Assembly (NCBI GenBank): GCA_021793595.1
Contig: JAJYSL010000128.1
Location: 1-11,358 of the forward strand
Length of the DNA stretch: 11,358 nucleotides
Source of the DNA: Acidobacteriota bacterium
GTDB taxonomy: Bacteria > Acidobacteriota > Terriglobia > Terriglobales > Acidobacteriaceae
Reading direction: 5' to 3'
Numbering within the stretch: the stretch's first letter is position 1; each line of letters opens with the position of its first letter. The translations under genes were made by a program, and so were the position numbers. Under the pieces are notes generated by a model. The model saw only the letters and a program-made list of their open reading frames with translations. It was not told the origin of the DNA and did no database searches. Shown here piece by piece: positions 1 to 5,117 of the stretch.

Positions 1-103
1 CGGCTCCTCTCCGCTTGTGGCTCTGAGTTGTGCTTCTCTACTGAATCACAGCCTAACCCACGGTCTGCGCATTGGACCGGTCACTCCATTTTGACTAGGC
101 GAC

Positions 104-205
104 ATGAGAAACACTATATATGGCATTGCGTGGGTTATTTGGATTTGCTTTGTTGGCTCTGCTGCTTTGGGGATTCTGTTCAGTCGTTGCCAGTTTCTTC
201 GATAA
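104..205 (+). CDS. Possible 33-residue single-pass membrane micro-protein
   Basis: This short open frame encodes 33 residues starting MRNTIYGIAWVIW. Residues 4-26 are almost wholly hydrophobic (Ile, Val, Trp, Phe, Ala, Leu, Gly) and are followed by a short polar, basic tail ending in FLR, as in a one-helix membrane micro-protein. A weak AGGCGA ribosome-binding site lies a few bases before the ATG. I recognise no family. The stop is about 85 bases before the promoter of the RES/Xre pair, so it would be a separate transcript. Random DNA can give such a frame, so this is a candidate only. Nothing else can be supported between 1 and 289. Confidence 0.28.
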   Translation: MRNTIYGIAWVIWICFVGSAALGILFSRCQFLR

Positions 206-289
206 CTTAGCGGCAATCTTTGGAATCAACCAGCACAGAGAAGACGCAGGTTAAGGATTGCGCGTCAAGTGCCGGAGTTCGCTTGGATC

Positions 290-317
290 TTTACAATCCG
301 AAACAGGAGTATATAAT
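290..317 (+). promoter_or_regulatory. Sigma70-type promoter of the RES/Xre operon
   Basis: A TTTACA -35 box (290-295) and a perfect TATAAT -10 box (312-317) are separated by 16 bases, close to the sigma70 consensus. Transcription would start near 324, giving a leader of about 20 bases that carries the purine-rich AGGGAGGGG ribosome-binding site (330-338), six bases before the antitoxin ATG at 345. This leader is why the antitoxin start is placed at 345 and not at an upstream in-frame codon. Confidence 0.7.
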
Positions 318-328
318 CTCCTTATCGG
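298..328. promoter_or_regulatory. Interrupted palindrome over the -10 box, likely antitoxin operator
   Basis: Two nested inverted repeats centre on the TATAAT box: AGGAG (305-309) with CTCCT (318-322), and outside them CCGA (298-301) with TCGG (325-328). The outer spacers are 3 and 2 bases. A dimeric HTH protein bound here would cover the -10 element and block transcription, as expected for an autoregulating antitoxin. The inverted repeats are seen directly; their use as operator is inferred from position. Confidence 0.5.
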
Positions 329-344
329 GAGGGAGGGGTGTTTT

Positions 345-785
345 ATGGCAACCATTCTCAGCTATCCGGAGACTCGGTATAAGCCTGAGCCACTTGTCGA
401 TTTTAATTCCGCCGACGAGCGTAAGCGCCTCAGCGGGTCTGCCCTCATTGGTTTTTTCAAGATGATGGAGATTTGGAAGGTCCGCGATGAGGACGCCCGG
501 ATGCTGCTCGGCGGCATCTCGAATGGGCCATTCTACGAGATGAAGAAGAACCCCAAAGGTAAGACCTTGGATGTGGACCGGATGTTTCGCGTCTCGTACC
601 TTCTCGGAATCTTCAAGGCAATCAATATATTGCATGGCCAGGAGCTTGCCGATGAGTGGGGGCAGCTTCCAAACCGTAATCCCCTGTTCGGCGGGAAGAC
701 TCCATTGCGGTACATGATCGACGGCGGATTGCCGGCAATGCAAAACGTCCGCCGCCTGTTAGATGGCCGACGTGGAGGAGTGTAG
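345..785 (+). CDS. Xre/MbcA/ParS-type antitoxin of a RES toxin pair
   Basis: This 146-residue protein is the antitoxin of a type II RES/Xre module. Such antitoxins bind and cover the active site of the RES toxin and repress their own promoter. Residues about 37-90 form a divergent helix-turn-helix region (GGISNGPFYEMKKN then LDVDRMFRVSYLLGIF). Residues about 95-146 match the toxin-binding domain (formerly DUF2384), with the typical pattern LPNRNPLFGGKTPLRYM, a following GG, and VRRLLDG near the end. The ATG at 345 was chosen over an upstream in-frame codon because a strong AGGGAGGGG site precedes it by six bases and the sigma70 promoter ends at 317. The RES gene follows after 3 nt, and GGAGGAG inside the end of this gene (774-780) serves as its ribosome-binding site, so the two are translated together. 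Length and layout are normal for the family. Confidence 0.85.
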   Translation: MATILSYPETRYKPEPLVDFNSADERKRLSGSALIGFFKMMEIWKVRDEDARMLLGGISNGPFYEMKKNPKGKTLDVDRMFRVSYLLGIFKAINILHGQELADEWGQLPNRNPLFGGKTPLRYMIDGGLPAMQNVRRLLDGRRGGV

Positions 786-788
786 CCC

Positions 789-1547
789 GTGGCCAGAATC
801 AATTTCGAGAATCAACCAAGCGGGAGGTCAAATGCTCTCCCGCTTCTTTCTGCGATCGCATTCAAGGACACTCGCCGGCTCATTCCGTCCAAATACAGTC
901 CAAATGAAGAGAGCGTGCTTACCCGGCTAGCTCCCGGCACGGGCGTTCTCAGCGATCTTTTTGAGATAGAAAGCAGGACCAACGACCGGCTCGAAGCTGA
1001 ACTTGGCTTGCTTCCCGGAATCAGCCCTCAAGAGCTCGTCATTCATGTGCCGTATGCGAGCGTCATAAACGCCGCTTTCACTCATGCCCGCCCTGATGGG
1101 TCGCGATTCAATGGCCCATTTCGCGGAGCTTGGTATGCTACAAAAAGTATCCAAACAGCCCAAGCGGAAGTGGCATACCATGCGACAGTCGCGCTCTCAG
1201 AGGTTGGAAAGTTCAAGGATGAGGCGACCTACGATGAATACCTGGCCAATTTTACAGGTCAGTTTCATGATCTGCGGACCAGCCGGAAATTCTCCGCGGC
1301 GCTCGACCCGACCAGCTACAAGGTTTCTCAAACTCTGGGCCAGACCCTCCTGAAGATTGGATCCCTCGGACTGGTTTATCCGAGCGTGCGCCATAAAGGA
1401 GGTGTTTGCCTTGTTTGCTTCCGTCCGGCAATCGTAGTCCATGTTCGCAAGGGGCGCACGTTTCGCTTCCGTTGGACCGGCACGCCAAATCCGTCGATCG
1501 TGCAGGTAAGCGGCATTCGCAGCTTGGCTCAACGGCACGATCGATGA
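789..1547 (+). CDS. RES-domain toxin (NAD+-degrading enzyme)
   Basis: A 252-residue RES-domain protein. Characterised RES toxins are related to ADP-ribosyltransferases and deplete cellular NAD+ by phosphorolysis or hydrolysis, which stops growth; that activity is inferred here from the family. The core runs from about residue 83 to 215: GSRFNGPFRGAWYAT (Arg106, Tyr116), AQAEVAYH (Glu127) and the C-terminal block LVYPSVR (Ser199, Arg201) then FRP. These are the Arg, Tyr, Glu and Ser positions conserved in the family, so the enzyme should be active. The start is GTG at 789, eight bases after GGAGGAG (774-780) and 3 nt beyond the antitoxin stop. It is longer than minimal RES toxins (about 150-170 residues) because of an N-terminal extension of about 80 residues and an insert at about 140-185, both common in the subfamily with the SRFNGPFRGAWYA motif. 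Confidence 0.85.
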   Translation: MARINFENQPSGRSNALPLLSAIAFKDTRRLIPSKYSPNEESVLTRLAPGTGVLSDLFEIESRTNDRLEAELGLLPGISPQELVIHVPYASVINAAFTHARPDGSRFNGPFRGAWYATKSIQTAQAEVAYHATVALSEVGKFKDEATYDEYLANFTGQFHDLRTSRKFSAALDPTSYKVSQTLGQTLLKIGSLGLVYPSVRHKGGVCLVCFRPAIVVHVRKGRTFRFRWTGTPNPSIVQVSGIRSLAQRHDR

Positions 1548-1575
1548 AACCATCACCCCCCCCGGAAGGACGACA

Positions 1576-1761
1576 ATGAAATTCACGCTTGAAATTGAGA
1601 TGAACAGCAGCGTGGCAATGAGAACTCGCGTCGACATTGAAAGCGCATTGCAGGATGCAGCCCAGCAGTTTCATCGAGACGGATTGCCAAGTCTGGGCGA
1701 GCGCGGAGAAGTCAGGGCGATCAACGGCAACCGTGTTGGCAGATGGGAGACAGCGTCGTGA
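1576..1761 (+). CDS. Small conserved-looking protein with INGNRVGRWE C-terminus
   Basis: This gene encodes 61 residues. A GGAAGGA ribosome-binding site (1564-1570) lies five bases before the ATG, and the gap from the RES stop is only 28 bases, so it may be the third gene of that transcript. The layout is a short beta-like start (MKFTLEIEM), an amphipathic middle with ESALQDAAQQFHRDG, and an end reading AINGNRVGRWE. A tail of the form D/I-NGN-x-VG-x-W recurs in small uncharacterised proteins of plasmids and phages. I recall that pattern but cannot search it. No catalytic motif, signal peptide or membrane segment is visible, and no function is assigned. An antisense frame at 1671-1868 overlaps it but looks less protein-like. 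Confidence 0.6.
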   Translation: MKFTLEIEMNSSVAMRTRVDIESALQDAAQQFHRDGLPSLGERGEVRAINGNRVGRWETAS

Positions 1762-2346
1762 GCGTCCCTCGGACCTCGAATGCTTTCCCTGTGATCACCA
1801 TCCGAGAGGGTAATGCCTGCCGTCCAGCTCCATTTGGAGACCATAGGCTTTGATTGTTGATCGCTCATGCGCTACTCGCCTTTCCAAAAAACTTGTCTTT
1901 AAGCCGAACCCTGCTTTAGCTAGGTCCTTCAATCGCTCTGGTCCTTTGTGCAAGGCCGTGCTAAATGCAGGGCTGCGCCGCGCGGCAGAGGGAGCGGAAA
2001 CGCAACGAGGGCAGACTTTACTTGATGGGGAGTGAGGTCAATCTGAGCGAATGTGATGCTGCCAATCCATGCCGAACTCGACCGCTTGGTCAGTTCATGG
2101 ACGGAATACCGGAGATGGTAGGCAGTCAGATTCATCAGTCGTACATGCTGCAAACGCCAGTCGCCTTTTTGCGGTGGTCTTCTCTGTAAAAGAGACACGG
2201 TTCAAATGGTGTTTCATGTAAGGATTTATGATGCTGCTCCACTTACGCGCCAAGCTACGAAATTTTGTACGTTCGTGGGATTTGCCCCGACAGCGATTGG
2301 AATCAGAGCATAGGGCAAGTCGAGCGCGCTCTGCGAGATCGTTGGT
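1762..2346. other. Gene-poor stretch between two toxin-antitoxin modules
   Basis: No convincing gene lies in these 585 bases. Several 60-90 codon frames occur on both strands, but their translations are low in hydrophobic periodicity and show no motif or clear ribosome-binding site. Short weak hairpins exist, for example TCTCT/AGAGA around a GTAAA loop near 2180, without T-tracts. The stretch may be decayed coding DNA or a recombination scar. Confidence 0.5.
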
Positions 2347-2365
2347 TGTAATGGAAGCCATTACA
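2347..2365. promoter_or_regulatory. Perfect palindrome upstream of the CopG/PIN pair, likely operator
   Basis: TGTAATGG (2347-2354) and CCATTACA (2358-2365) form a perfect 8-bp inverted repeat around AAG, ending 15 bases before the antitoxin ATG. Ribbon-helix-helix antitoxins bind such short palindromes as dimers of dimers. A weak promoter may overlap it: TTGTAA (2346-2351), 17 bases, TAACAT (2369-2374). That promoter would place the transcript start at or near the ATG. Confidence 0.6.
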
Positions 2366-2380
2366 GCGTAACATCAGGAT

Positions 2381-2671
2381 ATGACTACTGCGACTGCAAG
2401 GAAATCGAAGGTCTACACAATCAGCCTGCCGCCTGAACTCGCACAGAGGGCCGAGGCGCTGGCACAGCGGGACAGCCGTACCATGAGCGAACTATTCCGC
2501 GAAGCCTTCCGCACCTACTCCGCGCAGCAGGCGCGGCGGACATTAGATGAATTGGGTGAGTACGCGGCAGACCGCAATCCCAAGGGCTACACCGAAGCCG
2601 ATGTGCCCCGGCTCATTAAAGAAGTGCGCGCCGAAAAGCCGCGCCGCCGTAAGGCACGGTCTAACGGGTGA
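2381..2671 (+). CDS. Ribbon-helix-helix (CopG-type) antitoxin of a PIN toxin
   Basis: A 96-residue DNA-binding antitoxin. The N-terminal ribbon-helix-helix fold is clear: basic arm to residue 10, beta strand VYTISL at 11-16, helix 1 LPPELAQRAEALAQR at about 16-30, turn DSRT, and helix 2 MSELFREAFRTY at 35-46. Residues about 50-96 form the toxin-binding tail, ending in a very basic stretch (KPRRRKARSNG). The start is the ATG at 2381; AGGA lies directly before it, too close for a normal ribosome-binding site, so translation may be leaderless or weak. The TGA stop overlaps the GTG start of the toxin as GTGA (2668-2671), a translational coupling that keeps antitoxin ahead of toxin. The palindrome at 2347-2365 is its probable operator. 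Confidence 0.85.
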   Translation: MTTATARKSKVYTISLPPELAQRAEALAQRDSRTMSELFREAFRTYSAQQARRTLDELGEYAADRNPKGYTEADVPRLIKEVRAEKPRRRKARSNG

Positions 2672-3066
2672 TCGTCGTCGTAGACACAAACGGCTGGATT
2701 TCCGCGCTTCAATTTGCGAAAGGTCGCGGTACGCCAACATTGGCGCTTGAAAAAGCTATGAGCCAAGACGTGATTGCAACCTGCGATGAGATTGACGCGG
2801 AGATTGTGCGCGTCCTGACGGAAAAGTTCTCCTGGGAACAACACCGTGCAATATCGGCGCTGCAAACGATTCTGGCGCGTGGCATCCGGGTAAAGATTCG
2901 AGGCACCGTAAAGGTCTGCCGTGATCCAAATGACGATATGTTTCTGGAGTGCGCCGCCCTTGCAAAAGCGGATTTGCTGCTTGCAGGCGACAAGGATTTG
3001 TTGATTCTCGGCGCGTACAAGGGAACGCGCATTGTCACTCCCTCGGAGTATTTAAGAGCCGGATAA
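2668..3066 (+). CDS. PIN-domain toxin (putative ribonuclease), COG1569-like
   Basis: A 132-residue single PIN domain, the toxin partner of the preceding antitoxin. PIN toxins are metal-dependent ribonucleases, many cutting tRNA or rRNA; the target here cannot be read from sequence. The acidic metal-binding set is present: Asp6 in VVVDTNGW, Glu41/Glu45 in DEIDAEIVRVL, Asp90 in DPNDDMFLECA, and Asp108/Asp110 in LLAGDKDLL, ending with the typical IVTPSEYL. The domain is full length, so it should be active. It starts with GTG overlapping the antitoxin stop (GTGA). The VRVLTEKF and DPNDD motifs fit the COG1569 'PIN family putative toxin' group better than VapC in the strict sense. It converges with ardC, whose stop is 16 bases away. 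Confidence 0.85.
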   Translation: MIVVVDTNGWISALQFAKGRGTPTLALEKAMSQDVIATCDEIDAEIVRVLTEKFSWEQHRAISALQTILARGIRVKIRGTVKVCRDPNDDMFLECAALAKADLLLAGDKDLLILGAYKGTRIVTPSEYLRAG

Positions 3067-3074
3067 GCATCCGG
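3059..3074. terminator. Short hairpin between convergent PIN and ardC genes
   Basis: CCGGAT (3059-3064) and ATCCGG (3069-3074) pair around AAGC, overlapping the PIN stop codon and lying just beyond the ardC stop. Its place between convergent genes suggests a bidirectional terminator, but there is no T-tract on either side, so termination would be weak or Rho-assisted. Confidence 0.35.
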
Positions 3075-3081
3075 ACACTAC

Positions 3082-4098
3082 TCAGAGATAAGCATGGCCG
3101 TAGATCGCTGGAGCGATATTCATTACAACGGCTGCGGGGATGCCGCTGACAGCGGCTTCCCCGGCATTTTCGGTTGTCTCGTTCTCTTCCTCAAAAGTGC
3201 TGTCAAGAATCAGGTCCACGGCTCTCTGCGCGTTGGCCGCGGCATGAACGATAAGGCGATTATCCTCTTCCAGCTTTTCAATCCAGTTCCGGATATATGC
3301 GGTGGTGTTGCGGTCGGTGTGCTCGTTAGCAATGCCCACGATGGCGCTAAGAAAGGCCGCGCCCATCTCGGCAACTAACTCTTCCTTGCTGTAAAGCTCA
3401 TCTCCGAAACGGTCGCCAAAGGTGCGATTCAGGCGGCTTTCATGGCCGGTGCTGTGTACCAGCTCGTGAAATAGTCTGCTGTAATAGTGCGGCGCATCGA
3501 CGAACCGGGAGCGGACGGGCATGTGCACGGAATCGGTTGAGGGCCGGTAGTAAGCGCGGTACTCGGTGGGGCTGTCGAGATGAAGTGTGGGACGGCTCTC
3601 CCATCCAGTAACGATGTTTTCGCAAACCTCGTCCTCGTCAATCTCCGGTGCAATGGCAGGCTGTGAGATTTCAGGAAGTGTGAGACCGTTGCATTGCTCC
3701 ATGTTGAAAACCGTGTAGTGGCAGAGAACAAAAGGAACGCGCTCATCTTCGCCGGTTGCTTCGTCGTCTTTCTTCGCGTATTCGGGAAGCTGCTTGTAAA
3801 AGATAATCTGTGTTCCGTGTTCGCCTTTGCGTACCGTGCCTTTCAATGCCTGCGCCTGCTTGAACGTAAGCCAAAATGGAGAACTGTACTCACTCGACCA
3901 AAGCAACAAAACATTGATACCACGGTAGGGCTTGCCGGTATAGAAATTGCGCGGTAATGGCCCGCCCATATAGCGCGGCGTCTTCCACGGCTTTTCCCAC
4001 GGAATCACGCCCGCCATGAGGCTGGAAATAATACGGTCGGTAACAGTCTGATAGATGCTCGGCCTGCTGGCTGCGTTGCGGTGGTTGCGGTATGCCAT
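3082..4098 (-). CDS. ardC: ArdC-type anti-restriction protein (ssDNA-binding plus zincin metallopeptidase)
   Basis: A 338-residue ArdC-family protein. ArdC proteins are carried by conjugative plasmids and integrative elements, bind single-stranded DNA and protect incoming DNA from host restriction. Residues about 13-135 form the N-terminal ssDNA-binding domain (formerly DUF1738), with IPWEKPW, GKPYRGINVLLLW, FWLTFKQA and RKGEHGTQIIFYK. The C-terminal zincin-like domain has HELVHSTGH (His211, Glu212, His215, His219) and the downstream glutamate helix KEELVAEMGAAFL (Glu244), so the zinc site looks intact. The ATG at 4098 is chosen over the longer frame to 4173 because AGGAG (4109-4113) precedes it by ten bases and homology starts just after. 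The last 35 residues are acidic then hydrophobic and not conserved. It stands alone and may be cargo left from a plasmid or conjugative element. Confidence 0.88.
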   Translation of the reverse strand: MAYRNHRNAASRPSIYQTVTDRIISSLMAGVIPWEKPWKTPRYMGGPLPRNFYTGKPYRGINVLLLWSSEYSSPFWLTFKQAQALKGTVRKGEHGTQIIFYKQLPEYAKKDDEATGEDERVPFVLCHYTVFNMEQCNGLTLPEISQPAIAPEIDEDEVCENIVTGWESRPTLHLDSPTEYRAYYRPSTDSVHMPVRSRFVDAPHYYSRLFHELVHSTGHESRLNRTFGDRFGDELYSKEELVAEMGAAFLSAIVGIANEHTDRNTTAYIRNWIEKLEEDNRLIVHAAANAQRAVDLILDSTFEEENETTENAGEAAVSGIPAAVVMNIAPAIYGHAYL

Positions 4099-4117
4099 GA
4101 CGTTTGCTCTCCTGCGC

Positions 4118-4132
4118 TGCCCGTATGGGGCA
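4118..4132 (-). promoter_or_regulatory. Small hairpin in the ardC leader
   Basis: TGCCC (4118-4122) and GGGCA (4128-4132) pair around a five-base loop directly upstream of the ardC ribosome-binding site. It could be an operator half-site pair or an mRNA hairpin that tunes translation. The structure is seen; any role is a guess. Confidence 0.25.
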
Positions 4133-4189
4133 AGATTGTGAAGGAGGGCATTTCGCCTTTGGCTCTCAACCAAATTTCTTTCGTTGAGT

Positions 4190-5079
4190 TATGCATGGGC
4201 CTGCGGCCCACCCATTGGGATGAAAATCGTTTCGAAGCGGGAAGCTTTTACGATTGAACTGGCGTGGAACGGCAAAGACCGCGGGCACTCTGGAGCAATT
4301 GAGGCCGTCGTTGAGTTTGGTCTGGGAAGCGTGATTGAACCAATCTGTGTCGCGCCGGCCGTCCCCTTGGGAGAGCTGGTAGCACGTGACGGTGTGTGAT
4401 GTCTTTGCGCACGCCTCCTGCCGCTTCCCCGCCTGGAGGTTACGATGGCCGACAAGATTGCGGGAATCGACGTGCACAAGAAGATTCTGATGGTGGTGGT
4501 GATGGACGCGCACGCGCCGGAGCTGAAGCCGGAGCGCCGGCGGTTTGCCACCATGCCAGGCGAGTTGCACCGCTTATCGACTTGGCTCAGGCAGCAGGGC
4601 GTCGAAGAAGCGGTGATGGAATCCACGGCGCAGTACTGGCGATCCGTGTGGCTGGAACTGGAGCCGCATATGCGCCTGCATCTGGCGCAGGCTTTTTCCA
4701 ACCGTGCTCCGCGCGGGCGCAAGCATGACTTTAAGGATGCGGAGCGGCTGGTGCGGCGGCTGGTCGCCCAGGAACTGGTTCTGAGTTTTGTCCCCGATGG
4801 AGAACAGCGTATCTGGCGCAACCTGACGCGGATGAAGCTGCAACTGATTCGCGACCGGGTGCGGTTGCAGAATCAAATCGAGTGTCTGCTGGAAGAGATG
4901 CGCATCAAGCTGTCGAGCATCGTCACCGACCTGCTCGGAGTGAGCGGCCTTCGTATCCTGCAGGCCTTGGCGGCCGGTGAGACAGATGCCCGAAGCCTGG
5001 CGTCGCTGGGAGATGGCCGACTGCGATGCACGGAAGAACAACTGGTTGAGGCATTAACCGGCAGATCCCATCCCATGCA
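4190..5079 (+). mobile_element. IS110-family insertion sequence, left part only
   Basis: The element consists of a structured non-coding leader (about 4190-4444) and the N-terminal half of an IS110-type transposase, then stops abruptly at the Tn3-type inverted repeat that begins at 5080. IS110 elements lack strong terminal inverted repeats, so the exact left edge cannot be fixed; it lies between the ardC leader (4115) and the hairpin at 4196. The right end and the C-terminal transposase domain are absent from the window. Confidence 0.75.
4196..4444 (+). ncRNA. Candidate IS110 bridge RNA region
   Basis: IS110-group elements encode, between the left end and the transposase start, a structured bridge RNA whose loops pair with donor and target DNA. 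Here about 250 bases without a plausible gene precede the transposase and hold a series of stem-loops: TGGGCC/GGCCCA with a TGC loop (4196-4210); a two-part stem of AATCGT/ACGATT and AAGC/GCTT with a GGGAA loop (4225-4255); and TTGGT/ACCAA (4317-4343). Position and multi-stem layout fit a bridge RNA, but the guide loops cannot be assigned without the element's right end. Transcript boundaries are unknown. Confidence 0.4.
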
Positions 5080-5116
5080 GGGGTCTGGACACGAAAGTGC
5101 ATTTTACGGACGCTAG
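4445..5116 (+). pseudogene. IS110-family transposase, truncated after the DEDD domain
   Basis: The first 211-212 residues are the RuvC-like DEDD domain and coiled linker of an IS110 transposase, which recombines DNA guided by a bridge RNA. The acidic set is complete: Asp9 in IAGIDVHKK, Glu59 in AVMESTAQYW, Asp95 and Asp98 in KHDFKDAERLV. A helical segment follows (about 125-165). TGGAGGT sits five bases before the ATG. From base 5080 the reading frame runs into a Tn3-type inverted repeat, adding about eleven foreign residues and a TAG at 5114-5116. The C-terminal Transposase_20 domain with its catalytic serine is missing, so the protein cannot transpose the element. A full family member has about 330-450 residues. 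Confidence 0.88.
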
Positions 5117-5117
5117 A
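5080..5117. repeat. Terminal inverted repeat of a Tn3-family transposon
   Basis: The 38 bases starting GGGGTCTGGACACG and ending ACGCTAGA match the Tn3-family terminal repeat in length, in the initial GGGG, and in an ACGCTA-type inner end. It lies 18 bases beyond the tnpA stop with the gene pointing at it, the normal arrangement at the tnpA end. The partner repeat was not found in the window, so the 5-bp target duplication cannot be checked. Confidence 0.75.

Noticed and set aside
1671..1868. 65-codon minus-strand frame with a fair ribosome-binding site
   Set aside because: It overlaps the more protein-like plus-strand gene at 1576-1761, and its second half is Pro/Arg/Ser-rich with no motif.
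2095..2361. 88-codon minus-strand frame starting inside the CopG/PIN palindrome
   Set aside because: No ribosome-binding site, no recognisable motif, and the start is formed by the palindrome itself.
4098..4173. Longer N-terminus for ardC
   Set aside because: The extra 25 residues lie upstream of the AGGAG site and do not resemble the family.
4189..4821. 210-codon minus-strand open frame across the IS110 leader and transposase start
   Set aside because: Ser/Arg/Thr-rich composition typical of antisense frames; the plus strand encodes the DEDD domain with a good ribosome-binding site.
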